From contig JAAEZZ010000001.1 in assembly GCA_018222605.1 (NCBI GenBank), positions 412,088 through 476,087 of the forward strand: DNA of 64,000 nucleotides, in the 5' to 3' direction. The notes under the pieces were generated by a model that ran no database searches, was not told where the DNA came from, and saw only the letters and a program-made list of their open reading frames with translations. Position 1 is the first letter of the stretch, and the number at the start of each line of letters is the position of its first letter. Below, in pieces: positions 45,012 to 53,518 of this stretch. The DNA is from Alphaproteobacteria bacterium (GTDB lineage: Bacteria; Pseudomonadota; Alphaproteobacteria; Caulobacterales; Hyphomonadaceae). The translations under genes were made by a program, and so were the position numbers.

Positions 45012-46760
45012 CTATTGGATTTCCAGCCGTTCCTCAGCGCCTACGCAGGCCTTAACAATATCGCTGGCCTTATATCCATAACGGATTGCAATCGCCTCTA
45101 CACAGGATGGCGCGGGAACCGTCTGACCCGATATATAGACCTGCCATTCGGTATCCTGAGACCCGAGTGGACGCCATGCCAATGAAGCCCCTCTTGTGTT
45201 TGAAGAGATATCCAATCGGGGCGCAGCACCATCCGTGTCCCGCAGCAGGCGCAGCACCGGCAAACTCGTGATAGGCTGCTGCCAACCGGGCCACATGTCG
45301 TTGACCATCTCAGCTTCTGGAAGCGCCGACAAGTCTGGCGTCTCCGCAAGCCATCTGTCTAACGCTGAGCCGAGACGATCCAGCACATCTGTCAACGCCA
45401 CATCTTGGGCCAAGTCGTGCATCTCATCAGGGTCAGAGAACGTATCATAGAGTTCCATGACCGGCCGCGGAGTATCAAAATATTTCTCAAGAGAGGACGG
45501 TAAAGCGCCTTCCATATGTAACCGATTAAGCGCCTGCATGGATCGCAGCTCCTCACGAAACGCAATGGGCTGGAAAAAGGGCACATCACCTTGATAGTTT
45601 AAAATGAGCTTATACCTTTCATCCCGCACGGCCTTCACGCGATCCATCCAAGCGTCCATCCGGTCGCTTGACGCAAAGATGTATTGATTGGGAGCGTCCC
45701 TGTTGTCGCCCAAGAAATTTCTCCCCTGAAGCCAGTCTGGCACAGGCGCGCCTGCGAGAGTGAGCAGTGTAGGTGCGAAATCCACAAAGCTAACCATCTC
45801 GTCACGGACTTCACCCGCATAACGTCCATCCGGAAAACGGATCATCATCGGCACCTTGATGCCGGAATCATAAATGGAACGCTTTGCTCGTGGAAACCCG
45901 TCCCCATGGTCTGTTGTCACGATGACAATCGTGCTGTCTGAGAGTCCTTCCCGTTCCAGATCCGAGAGGAGCTGAGCCAGCCTCTTCTCCGTAAAAGTGA
46001 TATTGTCGTACTGTGTTGCAATTTCTTCACGGACTTCTGGCGTATCCGGTAACCATGGCGGCACGGTCACGGCGGCGGGATCCGTCACCCGTTCCTTACC
46101 CGCCAATAGCCTAGCATTGCGCCCAGCTATGCTCCTAGCCAATTCGGTGTCACGCACAGGCACTTCAGGAAAGAGGAAGGATTCATGCGTCGTCGCCAAT
46201 GTGACCATGCCGAAAAAGGGCTGGCCCTGTTCGCGCCCTCGCCAACTGGCATTCACGTCATCCTGGTTCCAAATGGTCAGGGGTGTACCAAACTGATAAT
46301 CCTTCTTGTTGGAAATGACCCAACCACCATAGCCGACAAAGGTATAGTACCCAGCCTGGCGCAAGAGCTCGGGAAACGCTTTGACCTCTGGTGGTGGAAC
46401 CGCCGCGTAGCCAATCTCAAACCCGGAAGGATCATACTCCGTACCGAACGCATGCGTTCTCATATGCTGCGCACCAAGTGTCTGCTGGTGCACGCCGGTA
46501 ATCAGCGCCGCACGTGAAGGGGCGCAGACGCCTGCAGTCGTAAAGGTATTCGGATAAATGACACTTTGCCCTGCGAAAGTATCAAGCACCGGCGTGGTGG
46601 CGACCGAATCACCAAAGGCCCCGACCTTCTGACTCATATCCTCAAACACGACGAGCAAAATGTTTGGCCTGGCCGCCAGAGCACCTTCATCAAGCTTGGT
46701 GTGTTGGCACGCCTGCAGGCAAAGCAGGCTACATATCAGAAGTGTACGGGTCAGCTTCAT
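45012..46760 (-). CDS. lipoprotein sulfatase (formylglycine type)
   Basis: A 582-residue enzyme with lipobox LLCLQAC. It carries the type I sulfatase modification site CAPSR at Cys79 (inside TTAGVCAPSRAALITG), where the cysteine becomes formylglycine, and further metal-site segments NILLVVFEDMS and IVIVTTDHGDGFPRAKRSIYDSG. It removes sulfate esters outside the inner membrane. Its start overlaps the transporter stop (ATGA), so the two are coexpressed. The 240-base stretch before it on the other side (44772-45011) shows only the weak Lrp hairpin. The substrate is unknown; the neighbouring sugar carrier and GH3 enzyme suggest a sulfated glycan or glycoside. Confidence 0.9.
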   Translation of the reverse strand: MKLTRTLLICSLLCLQACQHTKLDEGALAARPNILLVVFEDMSQKVGAFGDSVATTPVLDTFAGQSVIYPNTFTTAGVCAPSRAALITGVHQQTLGAQHMRTHAFGTEYDPSGFEIGYAAVPPPEVKAFPELLRQAGYYTFVGYGGWVISNKKDYQFGTPLTIWNQDDVNASWRGREQGQPFFGMVTLATTHESFLFPEVPVRDTELARSIAGRNARLLAGKERVTDPAAVTVPPWLPDTPEVREEIATQYDNITFTEKRLAQLLSDLEREGLSDSTIVIVTTDHGDGFPRAKRSIYDSGIKVPMMIRFPDGRYAGEVRDEMVSFVDFAPTLLTLAGAPVPDWLQGRNFLGDNRDAPNQYIFASSDRMDAWMDRVKAVRDERYKLILNYQGDVPFFQPIAFREELRSMQALNRLHMEGALPSSLEKYFDTPRPVMELYDTFSDPDEMHDLAQDVALTDVLDRLGSALDRWLAETPDLSALPEAEMVNDMWPGWQQPITSLPVLRLLRDTDGAAPRLDISSNTRGASLAWRPLGSQDTEWQVYISGQTVPAPSCVEAIAIRYGYKASDIVKACVGAEERLEIQ

Positions 46761-48109
46761 ACGATATCCCTCTCTTTCAGAAGGGCAACGATTTCCTCAT
46801 GCCGCCGCCCCTTCAGTGGATAGAACTGCACAATCAGGATCGCGAGCAAAGCGCAAATGGCGGGCAGCAGAAATGCCATCAGGCGCAGGCCAGATAGAGT
46901 ATACGAAGACTGATCCGTATTGGCGACATAGCCAATGGCCTGAAGGATTATCCCAACGGCACCAACACCCAAACCGCTCGCCGCTTTTTGAGAGAACTGG
47001 AACAGGCCGAAGAATATACTCTCATCCCTGATCCCCGTCTTCCATTCCCCATATTCCACGGTATCCGGAAGCATGGCCCAGAAAGCGACAATCGTGGCAG
47101 CCATCCCGATACCCGCCAGGACAACAAAAAAGAAAAACAGGCCCTTTCCTTCCGGCACCAAGACATATAGCGCGATGAGGGCAAATGCATTGAGCAGAAG
47201 CCCCACTGTAAGCACATGGGATTTTGTTGTTGCTCGCGCCAGCACTGTCCAAGCCAGAACGGCTGAGGCCGCAGCTATAGTATATAGCGTAAGCGCTTCC
47301 CGAACTGCGGCAGGTTCACCAATAATATAGCGTGCATAATAAACGATAGACTTCGTAAATACCGTAGAGGCGATCGCGTTGAGAACGACGCCTGCAAACA
47401 ATATCCAGAAAGCATGATTGCCTCTAGTCACCTTCAATGTGTCCTGGAGGCTTAGAGATTTTATGTCTGGCTCGACGCGCTCTCGCACGCTGAAGAAGGC
47501 AAGAAGGAAAACTCCTTCTGCAAGGCAGGCATAGATCACAGCCGTCATCATGTAACCGTGAATCAAATCACCCTGCCCCAATTTTTCAGCAAGCCAAGGC
47601 GTTAGGAAAGCTGTCGCAATGGCGCCTATTGTTGCAAATTGCATGCGCGCACCTGACAAGGATGTGCGCGCCTTGCTGCTATTTGTCATTGCGGCAGACA
47701 AGGAGGCGTACGGAACACCAAAGACTGTATAGACTGTACGGAACAGGAAATGGCTAAGAAAGCAGGCCAGCGTTACGGATGAGGCCCACAACACCGGCGC
47801 AGCAAACAACAACACAAAGCTCATCCCAAGAGCCGGGCCAGTAAAAAGTAGGTAAGGACGATAACGGCCGAACCGAGAGCGTGTGCGAGAGGCAATTACC
47901 CCCATAAAGGGATCTGTGACGGCATCCCATAATAGAGCCGTCATGAAAATTGTTCCGGCAATGCCAGGCTCAAGGCCGACAACATCGGTATAGTAATAGA
48001 GGAGATAAAGGTTCAGGCCGGTATAAAACAGGTTCAGCCCAAAGTCGCCAGAGCCGTATCCTACGACCATCGATATCGGCAGAGCTCTCGCCCCGGTGGC
48101 ATTCGGCAT
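46757..48109 (-). CDS. GPH-family sugar:cation symporter (MFS)
   Basis: A 450-residue carrier with twelve TM helices. Diagnostic segments are GYGSGDFGLNLFYTGLNLYLLYYYTDV, GTIFMTALLWDAVTDPFMGVIASRTRSRFGRYRPYLL and the central EYGEWKTGIRDESIFFGLFQF (each read here across the helix boundaries). GPH carriers import glycosides, pentosides or hexuronides with Na+ or H+. ATG 48109 has the near-perfect GGGAGGAAG in front; longer frames lack one. It is the first gene of an operon with the sulfatase and divergent from the TetR regulator. Confidence 0.9.
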   Translation of the reverse strand: MPNATGARALPISMVVGYGSGDFGLNLFYTGLNLYLLYYYTDVVGLEPGIAGTIFMTALLWDAVTDPFMGVIASRTRSRFGRYRPYLLFTGPALGMSFVLLFAAPVLWASSVTLACFLSHFLFRTVYTVFGVPYASLSAAMTNSSKARTSLSGARMQFATIGAIATAFLTPWLAEKLGQGDLIHGYMMTAVIYACLAEGVFLLAFFSVRERVEPDIKSLSLQDTLKVTRGNHAFWILFAGVVLNAIASTVFTKSIVYYARYIIGEPAAVREALTLYTIAAASAVLAWTVLARATTKSHVLTVGLLLNAFALIALYVLVPEGKGLFFFFVVLAGIGMAATIVAFWAMLPDTVEYGEWKTGIRDESIFFGLFQFSQKAASGLGVGAVGIILQAIGYVANTDQSSYTLSGLRLMAFLLPAICALLAILIVQFYPLKGRRHEEIVALLKERDIV

Positions 48110-48151
48110 TCCTTCCTCCCAGGAGTTATACGCTGAACCTCTATCATAATA

Positions 48152-48173
48152 ATTCATCCATTCGGAAGAATTT
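48152..48173. promoter_or_regulatory. TetR operator candidate, copy 1
   Basis: A 22-base near-palindrome beginning ATTCATCCATT, between the transporter and the TetR gene, about 43 bases upstream of the transporter start. It matches the reverse complement of 48977-48998 at 19 of 22 positions, including an exact 11-base left half. Confidence 0.65.
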
Positions 48174-48198
48174 AATGCCATAACATGCATAGTTTCAG

Positions 48199-48221
48199 AA
48201 AAGCCTATAGGGCTAGCTTTT
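48199..48221. promoter_or_regulatory. second inverted repeat before the TetR gene
   Basis: AAAAGC (48199-48204) and GCTTTT (48216-48221) flank an 11-base centre with TATAGGG. It lies 32 bases before ATG 48253 and could be an additional operator or simply promoter sequence. Confidence 0.3.
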
Positions 48222-48252
48222 ATAAATTAGATAGCGAGTGGAGACGACACGA

Positions 48253-48933
48253 ATGGCTGGAAAGACCGCGCGTAAGCCTGTGCAGGCAAGATCAGAAGCC
48301 ACAAAGGCCCGCATTCTGGAAGTTGCCCGATACCATTTTGCCGAGCGCGGCTTTGAAGCCGCCAACACACGCGACATAGCGAATGATGCCGAGGCCTCGC
48401 ACGCCATGATCCGCTATCATTTCGGAACCAAAGACAACCTTTGGCGGGAAGCTGTGGCAGACATGTTCCAGCGTCTTCGCAAAGAGCTGGGGTTTGAGAA
48501 CGGCACGCCGCCGGAACTAAACACTTTGAGTGGCTATAGGGAATTCTTGCGCCGCTACATATACTATTGCGCAAGACACCCCGAGCATGCCCGCATTATG
48601 ATTTCCGAATCGGTAAGAGGTGGCGAGCGGCTTCACTGGATGGTGGAAAACTTCATCCAGCCTGGTCATGCAGTGTACGCTACCCCCACAAGGAAGCATA
48701 TGGAAAACGGGGATTTGCCAAGCGCCTGGCACCCTTCCCTGATCTTCATGATCACCTCCATTTGCCAGATGCCTTTCGTCTTGGCGGCAGAAGCCCGGGA
48801 ACTCTATGGGGTCGATATGTTGTCGGACTCTGCCATCGAGGCCCACATCGATTCTGTCTTCGCCTTCCTGCTGAGGGACCCCTCCAGAATGCGCAGTGAC
48901 TGGCCCGACCTGCCAGACTGGCTGACCGATTAG
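48253..48933 (+). CDS. TetR-family transcriptional regulator
   Basis: A 226-residue regulator with an N-terminal TetR helix-turn-helix ATKARILEVARYHFAERGFE...NTRDIANDAEASHAMIRYHFGTKDNL and a C-terminal ligand domain of the CerR/YbiH kind (RYIYYCARHPEHARIMISES). It probably represses the sugar-carrier/sulfatase operon and the receptor/GH3/esterase operon that flank it. ATG 48253 has GGAG nine bases upstream; GTG 48238 is the alternative and lacks a site. Confidence 0.92.
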   Translation: MAGKTARKPVQARSEATKARILEVARYHFAERGFEAANTRDIANDAEASHAMIRYHFGTKDNLWREAVADMFQRLRKELGFENGTPPELNTLSGYREFLRRYIYYCARHPEHARIMISESVRGGERLHWMVENFIQPGHAVYATPTRKHMENGDLPSAWHPSLIFMITSICQMPFVLAAEARELYGVDMLSDSAIEAHIDSVFAFLLRDPSRMRSDWPDLPDWLTD

Positions 48934-48976
48934 GCGAGCGTGCGCCAAGGCCGGTTGACATTATTCCAATGACATG

Positions 48977-48998
48977 AAATCCATCCAAATGGATGAAT
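48977..48998. promoter_or_regulatory. TetR operator candidate, copy 2
   Basis: A 22-base palindrome with perfect core CATCCA-AA-TGGATG, 35 bases before the TonB receptor start. It is the better-conserved of the two copies and lies where it would block the receptor promoter. Confidence 0.7.
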
Positions 48999-49032
48999 AC
49001 TGGATCAAGCCAGTTTCCCTGGGAGGACAATC

Positions 49033-51324
49033 ATGTTTAACAATCAGCTCAACATCACAACTTCATGCATTGTATTGGCGACATGCTTGGCGATGCCAGC
49101 TTTCGCCCAAGACGCAGACCATGACACCGAACGCACGCTTGAGACCGTGATGGTCACAGCGACCAAACGCCCTGAAACCTTGCAGAACGTACCGGTTGCC
49201 GTGTCAGCGAAATCCGGGCAGGACCTTGAGAACTCCGGCGTCTCTTCGATTGAGGGCCTGGCAACTCTGGTCCCGTCCCTGACATTCACGCAAAGCTCCA
49301 ATGAGCTGAACAGCTCCGTCCGCATACGCGGCGTGGGAACAGAAGTCTTTTCATCGGGCGTAGAACCCAGTGTCTCTTTTGTCGTGGATGATGTCGTTCT
49401 GGCACGACAAGGCCAGGGCTTTCAGGATCTGGTAGACATCGAACGTGTAGAAGTGTTGCGCGGACCGCAAAGCACTCTGTTCGGCAAGAACGCCTCTGCC
49501 GGTGTCATCTCCGTCACAACACAGGCGCCTAGCGACACACTGTCAGGCAAGATCGACATCACTGCAGCAGAAGGTGAAGAATACGCCCTGCGCGGAACAA
49601 TTTCAGGCCCGCTCTCAGATACGGTATCAGGTCGCCTCACCGGCTTCTCCAAATCCTTGAAGGGTCATATCAAAAACGTTTCCGACGGACGGGACCTGAA
49701 TGGCTATGACAATTGGGGTATCCGCGGCAAGCTACTTGTCGAACCCAGTAGTGCTATGGATTTGACCTTCATCGCAGACTACCGCGACACACAGCAAGAT
49801 TGCTGCGCATACCAGATTCGTAATACATCAACCGCGCTGAACCCCGTTGTTGGCGCGACCCTGGACGCATTGCTTGATCCCGTTGTCGCGAGCCCCGAGA
49901 ATCGCCAGACAAATCTCAATGCACCCGTCTACAACAATAGCGAGCAATGGGGCGTTTCCGGAAAAGCGGAGTATCGTTTCGATAACGGCTACATATTTAC
50001 ATCCATCACCGCATATCGCGAGTGGGACTTCGAAAACAATCTCGACGTTGACGCGCTGAGCTTCGAAGATCCGATGCCCGGCGTTGTAACGTTCGACCTG
50101 AACAGTGGGCAGACAAGTCTGACACAGACTTCTCAGGAATTCCGTCTCGCATCCCCCGAATGGGAGAACTTCGATTATGTAATCGGAGCCTATTTGTTTG
50201 AACTGGATCTGGACCGATCTTTCCGCCGTCGTATTGAAGCGATGACAGGGCTTGGCGCGATTGCCCAAAGTGGTCAGTTCAATGGCTCCGTCGGTAACAA
50301 GAATTATGCCGTGTTCGGCAGCGGCAACTGGAGACTGGGACAGGGCACAACAATTTTTGGCGGACTGCGCCTCTTAAACGAAACCCTCGATTACCAAGTT
50401 TATCGTGATCCCACCAATACACTTCAATCCGGAGACTTTCCGCTTGGAGGATCGGCTGGAACATTCGCAGATATTGATGGTGATACATCTGATACGGCTC
50501 TGGTCGGAAATATCGGCGTACGCCATCAGTGGAATGACGATCTGATGACTTATCTACGTTACGCCAGGGGCTATAAGGGCCGCGCGTTCGATGTGATCTT
50601 TACCGCACCACAGAACACACACGTGGTGGATGCGGAGCAGTCTGACAGTTATGAAGCTGGCCTGAAATTCCAAACCGCCAATAACCGCCTCCAACTAAAC
50701 GCTGCAATCTTCTGGACAAATTATGAGGACTTTCAGGCCCAGGAGCGAGATGTTGCCGCCTCCACAGTCGTAGTTGCAAATGCTGGCGAAGTCAGCACGA
50801 AAGGGATCGAACTTGATGCTACGGCATTGCTGACAAACACAACAATGCTTCAGGGTGGTGTCGCCTATACAGACGCCAAGGTCGATAGCTTCCCCTTCGC
50901 ACAATGCTATCGCGGACAAACCGCAAGCGAAGGATGCGTCAACGCCACGCAAGACCTTTCCGGCAAAGACCTTCCAAACTCTCCAGATTGGCGTTTCACC
51001 GCAAGCCTGCGCCAAGATATCCCACTTAAGGCTCTACCTTTTGACGGCTTCATCCAACTCGATGGAAGCTGGCAGAGCGAAGTTCAGTTCCAGATCGACC
51101 AAAACCCAAATACGACACAAGACGGATACGGTCTCCTGCATTTGAGTGCAGGCATACAGGACGAGGATAATGCCTGGACAGCTTCGGTGTTTGTCAGGAA
51201 CCTGCTGGACGAAACATACGCCTCAAACATCTTTGCAGATCCGCTCTATCCAGGCGTCATCAGCCACTATCTCCCACGGGACTCCGAACGCTATTTCGGT
51301 GCGCGCCTGGCGGTCTCCTTTTAG
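49033..51324 (+). CDS. TonB-dependent outer-membrane receptor of the glycan locus
   Basis: A 763-residue receptor. Signal peptide CLAMPAFA is followed by a TonB box-like LETVMVTATKRPE. The plug has VRIRGVGTEVF and VEVLRGPQSTLFGKNASAGVI, and the barrel ends DSERYFGARLAVSF. This subtype, with RGPQSTLFGKNA, is abundant in sphingomonads and Caulobacterales and takes up glycans, terpenoids or siderophores. GGGAGGA precedes ATG 49033. It is followed by a terminator and then by the GH3 gene. A TetR operator candidate lies at its promoter. Confidence 0.93.
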   Translation: MFNNQLNITTSCIVLATCLAMPAFAQDADHDTERTLETVMVTATKRPETLQNVPVAVSAKSGQDLENSGVSSIEGLATLVPSLTFTQSSNELNSSVRIRGVGTEVFSSGVEPSVSFVVDDVVLARQGQGFQDLVDIERVEVLRGPQSTLFGKNASAGVISVTTQAPSDTLSGKIDITAAEGEEYALRGTISGPLSDTVSGRLTGFSKSLKGHIKNVSDGRDLNGYDNWGIRGKLLVEPSSAMDLTFIADYRDTQQDCCAYQIRNTSTALNPVVGATLDALLDPVVASPENRQTNLNAPVYNNSEQWGVSGKAEYRFDNGYIFTSITAYREWDFENNLDVDALSFEDPMPGVVTFDLNSGQTSLTQTSQEFRLASPEWENFDYVIGAYLFELDLDRSFRRRIEAMTGLGAIAQSGQFNGSVGNKNYAVFGSGNWRLGQGTTIFGGLRLLNETLDYQVYRDPTNTLQSGDFPLGGSAGTFADIDGDTSDTALVGNIGVRHQWNDDLMTYLRYARGYKGRAFDVIFTAPQNTHVVDAEQSDSYEAGLKFQTANNRLQLNAAIFWTNYEDFQAQERDVAASTVVVANAGEVSTKGIELDATALLTNTTMLQGGVAYTDAKVDSFPFAQCYRGQTASEGCVNATQDLSGKDLPNSPDWRFTASLRQDIPLKALPFDGFIQLDGSWQSEVQFQIDQNPNTTQDGYGLLHLSAGIQDEDNAWTASVFVRNLLDETYASNIFADPLYPGVISHYLPRDSERYFGARLAVSF

Positions 51325-51333
51325 CCCCTCCCT

Positions 51334-51366
51334 CCGGAGCCCCTGCATGCGGGCTCCGGTTTTTTA
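51334..51366 (+). terminator. Rho-independent terminator after the receptor gene
   Basis: CCGGAGCCC (51334-51342) pairs with GGGCTCCGG (51351-51359) over an 8-base loop, then seven T residues. Because the GH3 gene begins 17 bases later without an obvious promoter, partial read-through (a polar attenuator) is likely. Confidence 0.92.
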
Positions 51367-51382
51367 TAAGAGCGGACAAGAT

Positions 51383-53518
51383 ATGACTGTAAATACCAGT
51401 CCCAAAGTCGATGCACTGCGCACCATGACACCGGAAGCCATTCTCATGGCCTTGAGCCTGGAAGAGAAGGTAGCCATGATGTCAGGCAGCGGATTTTACC
51501 GCATCCATACCGAAGCCAAGCAATGGGGGGCCATGCCTTACCCTGCTGGCGGCGCGAATGAACGATTGGGTATTGAAGGGCTGAAATTCAGTGACGGTCC
51601 ACGCGGCGTTATTGTCGGCCATTCGACATGTTTCCCATGCTCCATGGCCAGAGGGGCAACTTTCGACCGGGATCTGGAGTGGCAAGTCGGTGAGGCCATG
51701 GCAAAAGAAGCCAGAGCGCAGAACGTAAACTTGCTTGGCCAAGTCTGCATCAACCTTTTGCGCCACCCCGGCTGGGGACGTGCGCAGGAAACCTATGGCG
51801 AAGATTCCTACCATCTCGGCGAGATGGGTTCGGCCCTGTCCCAAGGCACGCAGCATCACAATGTCATTTCAACCGTCAAGCACTTCGCCGTCAACAGTAT
51901 CGAGAATACACGCTTCAACCTGAATGTTGAGATCGACGAAAGAACTCTTAGAGAAGTATACTTACCTCACTTCCGAAAGGTAATCGAATCCGGTTGCCTG
52001 TCAGTCATGAGTGCATACAACAAGGTCAACGGAACTTATTGTGGACAGAACAAATATCTCCTTACGGATATTCTTCGCAATGAATGGGGTTTTAAAGGCT
52101 TTGTGCATTCTGACTGGGTTCTGGGGGTCTACAGTCCCCACGGCGCAGAAGCTGGCCTAGATATCGAGAACCCTGAACCTGCGTGGTATGGCGAAAAACT
52201 GATCCATGCCGTCAAAGAGGGAAAGATATCAGAAGCGGTAGTGGATACGGCTATCCTTCGTATCCTGACAATACTCCAAAAGGTGATGCTGGATAAAGAC
52301 CCCCAACCGGACTACCCCATGGAAGCCGTTGCGGGAGCTACGCATACTGACCTCGCGCGGAAAGTTGCAGAACAGTCTGCCGTTTTACTTTGGAACAGGG
52401 ATGTTCTGCCGCTCGCAAAGTCGAAAACAAAGCGCCTCGGCGTGTTCGGGCGTTTGGCAACGCTGGAGAATACGGGAGATAAAGGATCATCCCGTGTTGC
52501 CTCTCCTTATGTCGTCACGCCCCTGAAAGGACTGGAGAGCTATCTTGGCAAGAATGCAGTGGTCTACGCTGGAGACGAGCTTGCACCAGACATTGCCGGC
52601 CATGCAGCAAGAGAATTTGACGCAGCGATTGTTGTCGTGGGCTATACATCTGCGGAAGAAGGTGAATACATACCGAGTGACATCAACCTTGGGCAGGATG
52701 ATATCCCGGAAAACCTATCCTCCATCCTCGACGGGGCACGCCAACGCGGCGATGGCACTGCAATTGGAGGAGATCGCGTCAGTCTGTCTTTGCCGCCAGC
52801 TCAGATTGAGCTCATCAAGTGTATCGCGAGGGAAAATCCAAATACCATCGTTGTCATCATTGCCGGGTCGGCTGTCATGGTGGAAGAATGGATTCATGCG
52901 GCGCCCGCCGCTCTGCAAACATTCTATTCCGGCATGGAGGGAGGCTCTGCCCTGCCGCGCCTTCTCTTTGGAGACGTCAGCCCCTGCGGACGCCTGCCCT
53001 TCACTGTAGCAAAAGACCAGACACACTACCCACTCTTTGATCCCTCATCTAATCATACAGAATATGGATACTGGCATGGCTACGCCCTGTTTGATCAGGA
53101 GGATACCGAGCCACGCTTTCCTTTTGGACATGGACTCAGCTATAGCCAGTTCGACTACACAAACATTAGGGCAATGCGCACCCCGGATGGCGGATTGGAA
53201 GTCAGCGTGACGGTTCAAAACATCGGAACTGCTGAAGCCATCGATACGCCTCAGCTCTATGTCTCATGGCCCGCATGCACTGTGATACGTCCCCATAAAA
53301 GCCTGCGCGGTTTCAGCAGAGTAAAGTTGGGCGCTGGACAAAAGACTGAAACCGCCTTCTATGTCGCGCCACGAGATCTTGCCTGGTTTGATGTGGTTTC
53401 ACGAAATTGGCGCATCGACAGCGGCCATTATGGCATCACTGTGGCCCGCTCAGCTCGTGATCCGCACGCATTAGAAACGACACTTAACTTTCCCGAGGAG
53501 ATGAACCTTGGCATCTAG
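51383..53518 (+). CDS. glycoside hydrolase family 3 enzyme (beta-glucosidase-like)
   Basis: A 711-residue GH3 protein without signal peptide, so cytoplasmic at this start. The (beta/alpha)8 domain contains KHFAVNSIENTR and the nucleophile region GFKGFVHSDWVLG (Asp244). The second alpha/beta domain contains LTLIAG-like VVVIIAGSAVMVEEW and FYSGMEGGSALPRLLFGDVSPCGRLPFT, and a fibronectin-III-like C-terminal domain begins near FPFGHGLSYSQFDYTN. It would cleave oligosaccharides or glycosides after import by the GPH carrier. It overlaps the esterase start by 11 bases. Confidence 0.9.
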   Translation: MTVNTSPKVDALRTMTPEAILMALSLEEKVAMMSGSGFYRIHTEAKQWGAMPYPAGGANERLGIEGLKFSDGPRGVIVGHSTCFPCSMARGATFDRDLEWQVGEAMAKEARAQNVNLLGQVCINLLRHPGWGRAQETYGEDSYHLGEMGSALSQGTQHHNVISTVKHFAVNSIENTRFNLNVEIDERTLREVYLPHFRKVIESGCLSVMSAYNKVNGTYCGQNKYLLTDILRNEWGFKGFVHSDWVLGVYSPHGAEAGLDIENPEPAWYGEKLIHAVKEGKISEAVVDTAILRILTILQKVMLDKDPQPDYPMEAVAGATHTDLARKVAEQSAVLLWNRDVLPLAKSKTKRLGVFGRLATLENTGDKGSSRVASPYVVTPLKGLESYLGKNAVVYAGDELAPDIAGHAAREFDAAIVVVGYTSAEEGEYIPSDINLGQDDIPENLSSILDGARQRGDGTAIGGDRVSLSLPPAQIELIKCIARENPNTIVVIIAGSAVMVEEWIHAAPAALQTFYSGMEGGSALPRLLFGDVSPCGRLPFTVAKDQTHYPLFDPSSNHTEYGYWHGYALFDQEDTEPRFPFGHGLSYSQFDYTNIRAMRTPDGGLEVSVTVQNIGTAEAIDTPQLYVSWPACTVIRPHKSLRGFSRVKLGAGQKTETAFYVAPRDLAWFDVVSRNWRIDSGHYGITVARSARDPHALETTLNFPEEMNLGI

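Noticed and set aside
51146..51382. N-terminal extension of the GH3 enzyme
   Set aside because: It lies inside the receptor gene and the terminator; the GH3 fold begins after ATG 51383.
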